DNA of 64,000 bases from Streblospio benedicti. Taxonomy: Eukaryota; Annelida; Polychaeta; Spionida; Spionidae. Positions 25,601-38,379 of the stretch are shown here, piece after piece. The position numbers and the translations under genes are program-made. Numbering within the stretch: the first letter of the stretch is position 1; the number at the start of each line of letters is the position of its first letter. The stretch lies in NCBI GenBank assembly GCA_019095985.1, contig CM032660.1, forward strand, positions 20,715,133-20,779,132. The letters run 5' to 3'. The notes beneath the pieces are model-generated. The model saw only the letters and a list, made by a program, of their open reading frames with translations. It was not told where the DNA came from and ran no database searches.

Positions 25601-28173
25601 AGTAAATATGTCCACCAGAACGAGCATCTTCACATCCTTTACATTGTTAGATGTACCCAAGATTAGGTTATAGGTTTATGTCATCGTCAGTTTTCACGGC
25701 TTGATATTTCACACAGCCTTTACAAGTCCATTTTCTATATACATATACTGCGTATATAGCCGTGAGATATGTACGATGTACATTTGTATGCTTCGAATCT
25801 CATACCATCAACCTAGTAAGTTCCTGACAAAAACTCCAACACAATCTGTGTTTACGCAACTACATGTATAATTTCAACATACCGGTAGGTCCGTGATAGG
25901 AGGTACTTCGACACACTATAAATTTTCAAAATTTCGAAACAGAATTACATTCTTTCTCATTTTCACAATCGATATTGTGTATAAAATCAATAACAAGCAG
26001 TTTCCACGTAATACTCTCTTCAAATGTTGTTTGAACAGTATAGTTTATGGAGCGGTGGCCGATTGACTGTGCTGCATGTTTTTAGCTGTTGCTTGTTCTG
26101 TTACTAGCTGTCGGGAGGCCTGGCACGCGTGAGCATTGACCTGATGGGCGACCCCGACATCCAGAGCATCTTCCACAAGTCCTACAGCCTCGAGGACCTT
26201 GCTCATGCCGAGGAGGATACAGATCAAGGCCGGGAGATCGAGGATGCCGTAGATGCTGTGGTAAACGTCTTATTGAAAAGCAATCATTGATTTCTAAACA
26301 TACTTTGTCTACGAATTTTGTCATTTGTATCGTGCAGAAAATATCTAATTGAAACGAGGTTTAACTATTGCTATGAATTTTGTAATTTGTTTGATTTTTA
26401 TGTTTTATAATAGTTATGTCTAAAATTATTCCCTATATTTTACAGTTAACCATCGACAAAGACACAGTGATATTTGACCGAAATGCTAATAAAAGAGAAA
26501 CAGGTTTGTCTGTTAGATATGATATCTATCATTTAGATTTATTTCTCAGTTAAGTTCTATATACATTGGAAACTTCATTTCTTAAATGTTACAATACTTT
26601 CGAATATAGATTTTATTTTTTCAAATTCATGAAAATTGAAAATATTTTCCAGCATATGAATTGTAAATTGCAGCAATAAAGGGTTAGTGTAGCAGCAAGT
26701 GGTTGCCTCTTGACAATGTTCACGGGATTATTTTTCTGGTTCATATGTTTAACTTTGATAAACATTTTTTGTTTCTATGAACGGATTATAGGTTTGCAAA
26801 AGAATATTGCTTGGTGAGAAACTCAAAACTTATGAGAAATTGAAGTTGAGGCAGTTTTTTATAAGTATAACTTTTTTATTGCAGCTATTATGAGGGAGTC
26901 TAAATCTACCAGTCAGATAAGTGCCTTTGATGACAACTTTGAAGGTTTTGGTGATGACTTCTCAAAGGCCGTCTTGCCAGAAAGAAAAAAACCAGTGCCG
27001 AAACCCAGGTTGAGTCTCATACAGGATTCATCTAGTCAAAAGAGTGGTGATGTTCCACTGATATCATTAAATGCAAACCCTGAAAAAGACATGGAATTTG
27101 ACCCTCTTAATTTGCCAACTACAAGCCAAATCAACAATAGCAATAGCTCTAGTAGTAGCTCAATTTTTGACAATCCTGCCTCTCTGTCTCAAGACAATTT
27201 ATCGGTTATGAGAGACAACAACAGCCCTAAGCCTAGTCGTCAAGTATCAATTAAAAGACAAGCTGCATTCTACAACCAGAAGCGCCCTCAGTCGTTCCGA
27301 GGTCCATCCAGAACATCGCCCACACCAGTAGCTACAGATGCCCAAACCCTCAGTGAAGCAAGAAAAGCATTTATTCAAAGTGAAGTGCCCAAACCCGCGC
27401 GGCAATCATCTAGTACTGACCTGGATCAATTTGATCCATTGCTAACAGGACAACTAGCGGTCGATGATGCGCCTTCATCTTCCGATGCGAACAACACAAA
27501 AGAAGTAGCGGAAGATGACTTGCTAAAGGACTGGAACTTAGACTTTAAGAAGAAATCTACAGTACCGAATGTTCCTCCTAGACCAGATAATAGTCGCCTG
27601 TCAATCGGCAGCGCTGCAGGCATAGCGAGCCGATCAATGTCACCAGCCAATCAGGCCATGTTCAGCACCGGTGGCTACGTCGGCGGCAGCAATAGCATGG
27701 GAATCTTCAACCCAGCACAGCAGCAGCAGCAGGCTCACAGCTTCCAGACGCCTCAAAAGGCTCACAGTATGGCATTTTCTCCTGCTGGCAACTCCTTTGT
27801 GAGAAGTGGTGGGCTGGTCAGTAACAGTCCGTTTTTACAACAGCAGCATGCGCAAGGGATGAATAGACAGCGATCACCGTCTCCAGGCTCAGTGCTCGCT
27901 CCCCGTTCAACTGCCAGCCTCGGGAGACAATCCATGCCAAACTACGGCCATGCCGGTGCCACCCAACAGTCTTCCCTACCATCAGACCCATTCAGTGACT
28001 TAGTCAATCTGACAGGCTCTGCATCAAGACCTGTAAACACTAAAACACTCCCATCACAAGTCCAGCAGAATCCTGTGAATGCGAATTCCAACAATCCCTC
28101 CTCTACTTCTTCAGTTCATTTTCCCCAGCCATCGAATCCTTCATCAAAATCAAGCTGGGAAACATTTGATTGA
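10625..28173 (+). CDS. DENND1/connecdenn-type Rab35 GEF (22 exons visible, 5' exon missing)
   Basis: Guanine-nucleotide exchange factor family that activates Rab35 on clathrin-coated and endosomal membranes. Exons: 10625-10733, 10860-10909, 11076-11183, 12770-12835, 14408-14461, 14625-14686, 14989-15087, 15376-15472, 15900-16089, 16853-16986, 17324-17467, 18130-18189, 18790-18822, 20206-20268, 21066-21143, 22131-22208, 22681-22745, 23416-23496, 25475-25592, 26108-26260, 26446-26503, 26885-28173; about 1,060 residues. DENN landmarks: [62 protein letters not shown]. The tail has SIDLMGD...SLEDL, an FxxF-rich stretch (NFEGFGDDF), DPFSDL and a C-terminal WETFD, the same kind of AP-2/clathrin-binding motifs as human DENND1A (which ends WETFE). 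Phases agree everywhere except between 11183 and 12770, where about 50 family residues (the LPWFEVFYKLLN region) are missing. The start codon exon was not found. Confidence 0.93.
12770..12835 (+). CDS. Weakest exon of the DENND1 model
   Basis: [18 protein letters not shown] plus SEEE, 66 bp, with acceptor TTGCAG and donor GTAGTT. It is phase 0 on both sides and joins in frame to KFSFSC at 14408. Family alignment here is poor, so this exon is supported mainly by splice sites and phase. Confidence 0.5.
13121..13615. mobile_element. MITE-like element with ~26-bp imperfect terminal inverted repeats, DENND1 intron
   Basis: The left end CTTAGAGATCGTTTACAAAT (then GACATC) is matched by the reverse complement of the right end, CTAAGAGATAGTTCACAAAT (then GACGTCA), with four mismatches in 26. 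The interior is G-rich with no reading frame. A target-site duplication is not clear. Confidence 0.55.
16399..16616. mobile_element. 218-bp CAG-ended MITE with 7-bp duplication, DENND1 intron
   Basis: 12-bp terminal inverted repeat CAGGGTATGAAA at both ends. It is flanked by CTAGTAC at 16392-16398 and again at 16617-16623. The interior is a series of GGCCGGC-type palindromes. The CAG ends look hAT-like, although hAT usually gives 8 bp. It appears related to the element at 31708-31979. Confidence 0.8.
24509..24897. mobile_element. 389-bp CAG-ended MITE, DENND1 intron
   Basis: Ends CAGGGCTGCCAA and TTGGCAGCCCTG are exact 12-bp inverted repeats. GAGTC occurs on both flanks (24504-24508 region and 24898-24902), offset by one base, so the duplication is degraded. 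The interior is AT-rich and non-coding. Confidence 0.7.
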
Positions 28174-31100
28174 ATGTTGTAATTTCTTACTGTTGAGTGG
28201 TTTGTTCTTTATGATGCTTAAAATGCTATATGGTTCACGACTTAACTTTTTAATTATTCATTTTGCAATCCTCGAGTGGGCAAAGAAGGGTACTATACTT
28301 TTCATTTTTAATCACGAGTATGAATAATGTAGCGTTTTGTTTTTAATTTTAGTGAAAATAGTAGATTTATTGAATTTATAATAAATGAAGTTTACTTGTA
28401 TCATTCCCATTTGAGTGATCTGGAGATATCTGCTCAATTATAATGCTGAAGTCAATCTTGTTTCTAATTTACGTAGTGCTATGTATAACTAGTACACATG
28501 TTAGAGAATGTAGATTTTTTTTATAATATCTCCTTTCATTTATGACAGCAAATTAATGCGTAATAATATTCAAAGTTTTGTTATTTGTAAGCAAACTTAT
28601 GTTTCAACACATCGTACATTGTTATCCTACAAAATATCTTGACACTTTATTTGTTTCTAGATTCTAGGTTTTTGTGATTATTTTTTTATGCATCATTCAA
28701 TTGTGTCATTCGAAGCATTTGTAACTGAATGGCATTAAAAAAATTTGATTTTTTTTTGAAAGTTTACTCATTAAAGCATTGATGTGTGTGAAATATTGAG
28801 GTAGGCCATTATCAATTCCTCGAACAGAGCATGCATCATGTTTGTGATGGGAGGGCCAGTGTTTAATAACTGTCTTGATAAGTATATTTTAAAAGCAGTA
28901 CATAAAAGAATGCAGTTGTGGTAAATAACAGTGTAGGGTCAGACTGTTAAATGAGCAGGTCTTCACATTTTAAGTGTAAATGTTTCATTGAACTAAGTTT
29001 GTGGTAAGCCTCTATGTAGGTATGTGCATTGCTTTGAAATGGCTTATAACGTTTTCTGGGAATGTTTATGATTATACAATTTTGATAATTTTCATATTAT
29101 TTTGGGTAAGTAGCATAGTATTTTTTTGTAATTATGCGCATCCATATACTAGGTATTAGTTGAGGGATTTATTTCATTGTTTTTCTTACAGATCCATTTT
29201 ATGTGGCATATATACGCGTTACTTTTTAAGTTGAATTAGCAGACATAAAAATGAAATGTCTGGTATCATACATTTTATTCTTTTTAATTGTACATATATA
29301 CATTATTGTAATTTGAATTTAATTCCTTGATATTTTCTTTGTTTTTGAAGTTTGAAAATTTGAATATAATGACTCATTTTTGTATTTACTGCTTTTTGTT
29401 TTACATATGTGAATTGGATTCTGTCAAATTTGTGTTATTTGGTAGTACACATTTGCAGATGTAAAAAAAGAATTGATGGATTGCGTATTACTGTTTATTG
29501 TTTCATCTAGCTTCAGTTATAAAGTAAATGGTACATACGAGAATATTAAACCCTGAATATTCATGTGTGTGAAATGACAAAGTGAAGAGATGAAGTTATT
29601 GTATCTTCTATGTAGCAGTAGAATTGGCCATTAAAATCTGTGATATCTGTGATATGCTTAAGATGAATCAGCTTGCTTTTAAGCAGTTTTGAATATAACC
29701 AGTTTATAATCCACTTAGCCGTGATGTACAACATAAAGATACGGTCTTTTTTCTAGTTTTAGAAGCCATCTGAATTTGCTTCAAATATCTATACTTTTGC
29801 TCTTTCTGGGAGTAGCAATGATATCATGTTTATAATCTAAGGATTATTCCCATAAAATTGATATATAAAACATGCAAATAAAACTAAATATAAGTGTGAT
29901 GTGATTTCAATGTTTTTACTTGCTGGTACTATGGGAAAATACTGTAATTGATGAGAATCAACCGGTTAAGATTTCTGAGATCTTCTGATGAAACGGTTTT
30001 TTTTTACGTCTCACCAATTAATGGCTAAGTGGATTACGTTTCATAATTAAGTCATTATAGCACTAATCTTATACTGATAAAAGTATATTATGTTCCATGA
30101 ATGCATGTTCTTATAGTTCTGTTAACCGAGGTATTGCACAAGAAAAAAATTGTACTTCAATCAGTCATCTTAAAGCAGTAATGCTACTTGTATAATTTAA
30201 ATATATAGTCAGTTCTAAAATAAATATAATCCACATGTAGCTTTTATAATTGGCTTTAAAAAAATAGAAATACATTGTTAATGCTCTTATTATAGTCATT
30301 CTCATCAAAGGCAACTGCACCAATGGCTTCGATATGATAAAATTATAGTCTCATTCAGATATATGTATTAGATCTCTTTACAAAGCACACTGATGCAGTT
30401 GCTTTTGATTTTCATAGACTAATTTAGAACTCTAGTAAATATTGGGGAAAACCACTCTAGGGTAATGTTCTACATCAATAATGATCCAGACAAAATGCTA
30501 TGTCAGAAGTGTTGAAATAAAATGGTTTGATGTACAAGTATTTATATTCTATTATATAATTATATATATTAAGTTATCAATCGATACTGTTAGCCGAAAT
30601 ACATATAGATGTCAGTCCCTATGTCCTGTTGTTTGTGTCAAGTCTGGAACTTGATTCCCAAGCAATGTATACACACTTGTTGGAAATAAATAGTTCTATA
30701 TAGCAATTGTTACATTTTATTTGCTGCATCAAAACATGGAAAAAGATAACATTCATATATATCTGTTTCCCATAACATTCAGTTTTTGCTTGTTATAAAA
30801 TGCTTGCTGAAATAATATTGTAATAAAAATTAAAACTACTTCAAACCTGTTTGTACATATCACAACACTTCATTTGAACTAAAATCAGAAGCCTGCTATG
30901 GATTCTTAGTGATTTTAAATTCCAGAAAGAAAATGGTCATCACCATCTAACATTTCATACAATGGACGAATATCTATTGTAAATGTGGTTACAAGAAAAA
31001 AAAATAATAATAATAATTTATTTTTATAGTATCAAATCCACTAAATGCATTACCCAATATGTAATTACCTCACTACAATACTTTATAGCATTTGTAAAAA

Positions 31101-31320
31101 TATTGCACCTTAAAGTTATTGTATCACACATCAAAAGAAGCCTATAAAAACTACACTCACCACAATCAATTTACTTTGTGCAAAAAAAAAAAAAAAAATC
31201 ATTCAAGTACAATAAATAACTTCCAAAACATTTCACTAGAAAGCCATCCTGATGAATGCACTCTTCATATAAGTACATGCCTTCCGGTTTGATAAGATTG
31301 AAAAGGAGGAAAGCGTGCTC
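28174..31320. other. DENND1 3' UTR and convergent 3' UTR of the SLC25 gene
   Basis: AT-rich with no open frame of note. Plus-strand AATAAA candidates include about 28379 and 29877. Minus-strand signals (TTTATT on the plus strand) lie near 30716 and 31018. The two genes converge here. One MITE (30304-30409) is listed separately. Confidence 0.5.
30304..30409. mobile_element. 106-bp palindromic MITE, copy 1
   Basis: Ends ATCAAAGGCAACTGCACCAA and, reverse-complemented from the right, ATCAAAAGCAACTGCATCAG. A second copy of the same length lies at 47343-47448. Confidence 0.6.
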
Positions 31321-34300
31321 TCAAAATTTTGCAAAGAACTGTCTCGTTTGGTCGACAACAAACAACATAGTTGCATTGGCGGGTATGGACCTCATGAGAC
31401 ATGGAGTGATGCCTCGACAGAACCGGCGCCAGCCGCCCTCGTCCCGATACAGCTGCTTGGCACAGTCCACGATACTTCCAAATCTGAAATGGCAAATGTT
31501 ATATAATGCAGTCTTTTTACAGAATGTGACACTAAGTAATTTTTATCTGCAATGCTTTAAGTCAGTTTGACAATCAGTACAAAATGCCATTAATTTTCAA
31601 ACATGCACGTCGAGAGAAAAATTGTGGGTAGTTATAAGCTAGTTCAGCACTCTCTAAGGGTAAAATATATATGGACTTCAATGCGTGTTGATGATCATGA
31701 TAGTGATCAGTGTTTGAAATAGTAGGGGGCCAGAGGGCCCTGAGCCCCCAAATTTTGACCACGGCCCTTAACTTTTAGGACTTGAGGGCCCTGCTGTCCC
31801 TTAAATATTTTTGGTGAATATTGGTTAGTCGTAGTGAATTCCATACTTTACCACTTTTTTAAGCTAACATTTCAAACACACATCACAACAGGGCCCTCAA
31901 CTTATGATCAGGGCCCCCAACTATTTGAAGTTAAGGGCCCTCCTGGCCCCAAACTTTTTCCTGCGAGTTTCAAACACTGTAGTGATATAATGGTGTACGG
32001 ACAGAGGGAAAATTATTGATTGCATTGATTATAATTGAAGCATGTTAGCGAGACCTGAGAGCTTGAAATTCTATTTCCAATCAAAATAATCTTACCACAA
32101 TTATGGTCTTTATCAAATATGGTGTTGAATAAAAAATATACCTCCTGTTAGCTTTTTCTGAGTCGTCTGCCTGCATGGCTGACTTGATGACATCGGCAGG
32201 ATATGTTAATGACCAGAACAGAAAACCTGCCACCCCTCCGGAAATGAACTGTGCCCACAGACTGAGGTCATTCACATTACTCCCAGGGGGTGTTAAATAG
32301 TCCCTGGTCAACTCATAGGAGCCTGAAATATAAAAACAGAATTTATCAACTGATTGTTTGTACATTGTGTGATAACGGTTTACAGTCATTAATGATATGC
32401 AAGTGCTGACAACTGACAGACCAAGAAAGAAAACCTGCAAAATGTATGTCAAAAAGTAGACCTGACCTAGAATGTAACACTGATCAGATAAAATATGCAT
32501 TGTAGTGTATTGTGCAAGGTTATCACTACTAGGCGTTTTTGTTTTCCGTTCCTAGAAAACTAGACTGTCGATTCAGTCAATATTTAGGTTTTTCTGATAA
32601 GGAAAAGCAGTGCAGTGATACAATAAACCACATCGCTTGGTATTTGCATGTGGTTTATCATACTCGTATAATTCTTGTGTATAGTATATGCAATCAAATA
32701 ATTCAATAATGAAAAATTGGAATCCCGAATTTGCTTTGAGTTTATCATAAACACTAATATAAAGCACAAGATGGTATAATACTCTACAAAGTAACACAAG
32801 AAAATGTAAGAAGAAATGACACCCCATTAAAACTCAGCAGAAATAGCAGAACCATGTATCCCCCCAAGAGAAACCCTCACCAAAATAGAGTGCACATGCT
32901 GGGATGTTGCGTAGCCACGTAGCTGGCAGCCCCTGGAAGGCGCCCTTCAAACCGTGCGTCTTCATAATGATGTAGCCGGCGTGGAACACATTACGGTATT
33001 GCACCTCGGCACCGGCCTTGGAGCGCATTATTTGGATCTGCATTTTTGTCTTGAACTGCAAGAAAATGTGAGAGTACATTCACAGCATTGGCTTGCTCAT
33101 ATGTTTCTCACTTCATCATGTGAAAGCAAGCAAGTTTGGAGACAATAAACTTGCTAGACCTCATGAGCCAACAGGATCAAAAATGGGAGGAGATAGTGTT
33201 AAAGTGGGCTCATTATGTCAATATCTTATGTATCATCCATTTGAAAGTAGTTTTGGAAAGAAAAGACATTTCATAATATGAATTTATAATGTTTTTAGGG
33301 GGTAACAGGGCACTTTTTCTGGTAAACTTCAAAAAGGGGGTTCATTGGATGATGGCCCACAAGCAAACATACATGTACTAGTAACTAAAACCCTTTCACC
33401 AAAAGCTGAGTAAAGGTCTGTAAGCTTATAGGTAAATGTTACAAATAGGTAATGCTTAAATCATTAATCTTAAATTGAAAGAAACTGCTAGTAACAAACA
33501 TGCAGAGGATAAAGTCAAAATAATGCAAAGATATAAACATTCTAAACAACATGTACATGTAATCTATATACACAATTTCAATAAAAATAGTTACTAGATC
33601 GATGGGCCCTTCAATGAGTGCAGCGATAAAGCCTGTTCCAGCTCCACATATGTAGTACTCATAATGTTCCAACCGTTTCCCAACACGGTGTGGTCCTGCT
33701 ATGCTTGTGGATATCTGAACAATGACAAAATGACTTGCAGGGAGATTTACGTACAAGTACTTTGAGAAAAGTGAATTATTTTTTTGTATTACTTGTTTGT
33801 GCATTTTAACTTCAAAATTAATATCAAATGGTAAAATGGTGAATAGCATTTTCATTTACAAATTGTAATGAGTGGATAGTACTGGATACCTGATAATATG
33901 ATGCAAACATTGTTGCTCTAAAAAACATTTGTCCAACAAGAGGCGATCCTGGAAGTAATCCACATTTATAATCATAATTAAAACTTAGCTGGCATGCACT
34001 ATGAAGACATAGGCTATCATTACACAAACCTTTGTAATCACAATTGGTTATAATAAATAGAAATAAGCTGATAGAAGATTAAACGAAGCATGGTAAGCTG
34101 CCAAAATAACTAATTAAAAATGTGTGTTAATCGAAATAAGTGCTTATTTTGACAACAATTAGTTGCACATATCAGCAATATAGCGACAATGAAGGAAACT
34201 ATGGTCACTGCACCAATGTTATTCCACTAATTTTAGGCACAAATTTTTCTTTTCCTTAGAAGCTTATAATCTTACAACTTATGATGGAATTTATTTAAAG

Positions 34301-36685
34301 TAAAATGCCGCACCTACACAAAAACTATTGTGTTCTATACCACATACACAAAAATGTGAACACTTCAAGAAATTTTTGATATCTTCAGACTTTTAACTTT
34401 GAAAGAGGACATTTTGGTGAGAGACATTGACTATGACTACTAAGTTTTGTTAACATCGAAAGCGTCCCTATATTAAATGTATATTAAAAAAATCAAATTT
34501 TCACATTCAACAATTGTACAAGCATCAAATGCTATTGCATAATCTCCTATGGATTGGGATATTATGGGTCAAGACAAGGCATATTTTCCTTTACTGACCT
34601 AGGTCCATGATGGTCCTAACTATGTTATTACATTCTAATTTGTTTCGCCCAATCAAAATGATTTTATTTGCAAATTCTAAATTTGAAAATGATAAAATTT
34701 CTGTATGGTCAGTGTCACTGTGCATATCATTCTAGATTACTCAGAAGCACTTCACTTTTTGCGACATTTAACTTTAAATCATTTCTAACAATTTACAAAA
34801 TAAGTGGCTTTAGAAAATATTTTTTATAGTGCAAAAGTTAGTGGGATAAAATTGGTGTTAGAATAATAGTTGATATAATATGAAACCTACCAACGCCTTT
34901 ATAGAGACCTCCTATACCCTCCCACTTGAGGGTCTTGAGGAAACAGTCAACCAGACCATTGTAAGTGGGATTGCTGACAGACTGCGTCTGCAAACGCACT
35001 TTCAGTGTGTCAAACGGGTGGCCAACCAGACAGATTGCTATGCCTACAAAAAAGAGCATTTTTCAAACAATTTATAATAGTACAAGTACGTCAACAACTG
35101 CTTTTACAACTGCTTATGCATGAAAATGCTTTGCTATAATTTGCAGGTGTCATAAGGGAGCTACCATCTATCATAGCTCAATGGGACATGAAAAAAAAGA
35201 CCATTATATGATTTTCAGGTCCCCTGTCTGAATTTGTTTGAAAATTACTGGCACAATTGTGCATGGGTCTGATAGATCCTTGTGACAGAAAAGCTTGGAG
35301 AGGATGGTTGAGATGTAGACTGGGCAGCCCGGTCACACCCTTTGAATGAGGAATAATTAGGGCCTGATCAAATAAATTTTGATTGATTGATTAGCCCCAC
35401 ACCCCATAAAGGTGGATAATTGAATCTGATTAAATTCGTGCTCAAATGTACAGATGCAAAGTGCATATGTATGCCTCTATATGTCCACAAATAACAAGAG
35501 ACTTCACACAAAAAATCACATTTGAATGAATAATATTCTAACAACTTCCCTCTTGGCTAGCTTCAACTAGTCATGAGATGCTCTATCATATGCAGCTGTT
35601 CATACAGGATATAAAATAATGATTAGAACAACACTTCTTGGTATTAAACGAAAAGGATTTGTGAAAACAGTATTATTCTACAGTGCATTTATTTTAGATA
35701 CTATTTGCAAAACACATCATTTTTTTTTCATTAACTACCAATGTGCATTGGGTGTTGGCGGTTCAAATCCCCCCCCCCCCCCCGCTCAAAAAAGGGGTAA
35801 ATTATATGATTGAATTTCCCAAACAGATTAAAATCAGAGATAGTTTAACGAGCTTGAAAAATGGAGGTGAAAATGGCTCAGAATGGACTTAACTTAAGTG
35901 CACACAGAATTTCAAAATTGCCCAGGCAGGGCATCATCATATCACATGGCTATATATGCAGAGTATATAGCCTTGATCCAAAGGTCCTTAATTATATCCC
36001 AGGAATTAATTTTCAAAATCCAACCAATCAGAAGTTACAGAACCCCCACTACCAAAATGTTGAGCGGTATATAGGTATATATAAATATGTAATTTTGAAT
36101 TTTTGGCACCATTGCCAAGTTCCGCGGCAATAGGTAGGTCGATCTAACCCATGGGTTATTATATTCCGTTGATCATAGACTTATAAAGGAAGTGTAAATA
36201 ATAAAGCCGTCATGTAACCAATGACGAGGTGGGTAGGTGGGGTGGATAGCATGCCCTGATGCCCCACTAACATGTGTCAGCAAGTGGCAGGCACATCAAT
36301 CAGCATTTTTCCCTTTAATCTCCGCACCCCGGCCACCCCCCCCTCAAAAGACCCCCCCCCCTCTCTTCCCAAAACCTGGCTCCACCCTTGTACTAGTAAT
36401 ATCTATTATTATACTAAATATGATGAAGAAAAAAGTTACAACTACCCAGTTGATCATCTCTCTAATCAGACAAATGTGATGTCTTCTTTGACAGGTTTTA
36501 CTGTAACAGCTCATACACGTATGCAGCTACATGCTAGCTAGTATAGACCTAGACAGAGGTCTATCATCAATGACATCACATCATGTGTAAATTTGTGAAG
36601 ATTGCTTACCTCCTAACGTTCCAGATGCTACATTTTTGCTAGTTCTTTTTAAAAAAGAGTCTTCTGCCACTTTATTACTGCTCAT
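31321..36685 (-). CDS. SLC25 mitochondrial carrier, CACT/BOU-like
   Basis: Complete six-helix inner-membrane carrier of 308 residues in seven minus-strand exons: 36685-36610 (ATG), 35043-34891, 33948-33890, 33714-33595, 33055-32881, 32322-32142, 31483-31321 (TGA). All donors are GT, all acceptors AG, and phases agree. The three signature repeats are present: HPFDTLKVR (residues 34-42), GPIDLFKTK (132-140, spanning an exon junction) and YPADVIKS (235-242). Each is followed by an EG/KG-type second motif ([40 protein letters not shown]). The start [11 protein letters not shown] and the third-repeat VIKS are closest in my recollection to the carnitine/acylcarnitine, ornithine and plant BOU group, so the substrate is probably carnitine esters or basic amino acids. 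The exact paralogue is not settled. Confidence 0.92.
31708..31979. mobile_element. 272-bp CAG-ended MITE with 7-bp duplication, SLC25 intron
   Basis: 12-bp inverted ends CAGTGTTTGAAA. Flanks TAGTGAT at 31701-31707 and 31980-31986 are identical. Interior GGGCCC palindromes and a GGCCCTTAACTTTTAGG block resemble those in the element at 16399-16616. Confidence 0.82.
35220..35390 (+). mobile_element. Probable LINE 3'-end remnant with (ATTG)n tail
   Basis: AATAATTAGGGCCTGATCAA then ATAAATTTTGATTGATTGATT has the form of a LINE 3' UTR and tail. No protein is readable upstream. Confidence 0.35.
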
Positions 36686-37235
36686 GTTGGTTGTAGAGGC
36701 TGCTTCTCTCTGTTGTGTTATCACATATATTCGAGCACTAGTCTAGTACGGCGTAATACTTTTCTGGTTAGATCTAAGTGTACATGATATTAAATCAAAA
36801 CAAAAATGTCAAACGAGATTGACATCCTGCATAAGTGTGACTTGAACATCGATCCATTGGTTGTATTCCACGTGAGATAATTTGCATTTCCATGGACCCA
36901 TGTACAACATTTCAGCACACTGATTATTGATATCGAGGTCTACATACTTGAATATAAGATGGAGTACTTGCAAACGACTTTTGTTATCACATCTGCGAGT
37001 CGAAAGTTGGGCTTTAAAAAAACACCGTGCGCTGCGATTTGAACTTGGCGTTTTAATCAAATAGGTTAGAATAAAGTCGACATACATGGTCAGTCATACT
37101 GACATATATACTGATTTAATCGTCCTTTTAAGCAAAACACTAAACTAGATCAAAGTGTTTCAAAGAACACGGCGTCGCTAGAACAACGTACGTTGACTTA
37201 TTAAAGTTCAACTGGTAAAAGTTGACTAAAACGAA
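36686..37235. other. Upstream region of the SLC25 gene
   Basis: Should hold the minus-strand promoter. No clear TATA or initiator. A 92-codon minus frame (36809-37087) has no recognisable domain and is treated as random. Confidence 0.4.
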
Positions 37236-38085
37236 ATCTTCCCAAAAAAAATAGTTTGTTTGTATATGTGTCCAGAAAAAAATAATTTGTTTGTATAAGA
37301 TAAGATAAGATAAGAAGATTTTATTGGCAACTAACAGTGTCAGTACAACCAAAGACAATGAATATTTGACATATACATATATAGAAATGAATTGACAATA
37401 CATATTATATCTATTCATTACATATAATATTGATCATTAGATCAATTTTGTTTTAACACATATTTGTTTAAAAAATGAACATATCAGCTGTATAACTTCA
37501 AGATCATTAAATTGCATGTTTAATATAGATATCAGTTTTTCATAAACTGATAAATTATGAAAATTTGGATACAATACATTCATATTTTGTAAAAACGTAT
37601 TTCTTTCTATTTCTGTTGTTTTGCATATCATCAAAATATGATAAGAATCTTTGGTTACATTACATGCATCACATATATTGTTTTCATTATATTGATCATA
37701 GTACATAGCTTTATCAAGTCTTAAATAAGCAAAGCATTTCCTTATGAAAGTGCTCTTTATGTTCATATTATATGGAGGCGATTTAAAATCTACATTTTTA
37801 TGTTTATGACACTTATTCAATGTGTCATATTTACAATTATCATTAATAACAGAGTTAATTAATTGTTTGTGTTGATTCATTAGATTATCTTTTACAATAC
37901 ACTTTATTTGTTTATTTGAATAATTAGACGGTGACACTAATATATTACCCATATATGTGTCCAGACTTATAGATATAGTTTATAAGACCAACATGAAAAA
38001 AAAAGTTTGTTGTTCAATGAACACGAAAAAAAAAAGTTTGTTTTTGTGGGGTCTCTGAAAAAAATAGTTTGTTAGCAGGTAAAAA
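37236..38085. repeat. A-rich minisatellite interrupted by a LINE fragment
   Basis: Units of A6-10 followed by TAGTTTGTTTGT or AGTTTGTT occur at 37236-37293 and again at 37990-38085. ATATGTGTCCAGA occurs at 37263-37275 and at 37953-37965, on either side of the LINE. This implies one tandem array split by the insertion. Confidence 0.6.
37294..37952 (-). mobile_element. 5'-truncated LINE, ORF2 C-terminus with (CTTAT)n tail
   Basis: A minus-strand frame of 171 codons (37952-37437) has RKCFAYLRLDKA, then CDACNVTKDSYHILMICKT, the C-terminal zinc-like CxxC...H...C segment found downstream of the reverse transcriptase in many LINEs. The 3' end has AATAAAATC followed by three or four CTTAT units (37294-37315). 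The frame is intact to its stop, but the reverse transcriptase itself is absent. Confidence 0.7.
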
Positions 38086-38379
38086 AACCTAGCCCCCCCT
38101 GATTTTCGTCTGGATCGCCCCTTAGAATGAACAGACTGGAAACTCGGCAAAAAGCATGTAACAAAGCCGTGTGCTGTTCTCCGTGTTAACACTGTCATGC
38201 TGCTGTGCTCTGTTACAGCTGCAGCTGAGTATGCAATGCGTGACTCTGTTATCTCTCCTTTTATTGATTTCTAATTAGTGTTCTACCACAGACCTTACAA
38301 TGATTCATTCTAAGGTCTGTGGTACTACATTTTCTTCTCATAAATAAATAACAGTTATTATCAACATCGTGTTTCAGCT

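Noticed and set aside
35755-35785. GGTTCAAATC followed by a C16 run
   Set aside because: Isolated B-box-like match; the homopolymer is length-unstable and probably imprecise.
36809-37087. 92-codon minus frame upstream of the SLC25 gene
   Set aside because: No recognisable motif and no splice sites; would overlap the expected promoter.
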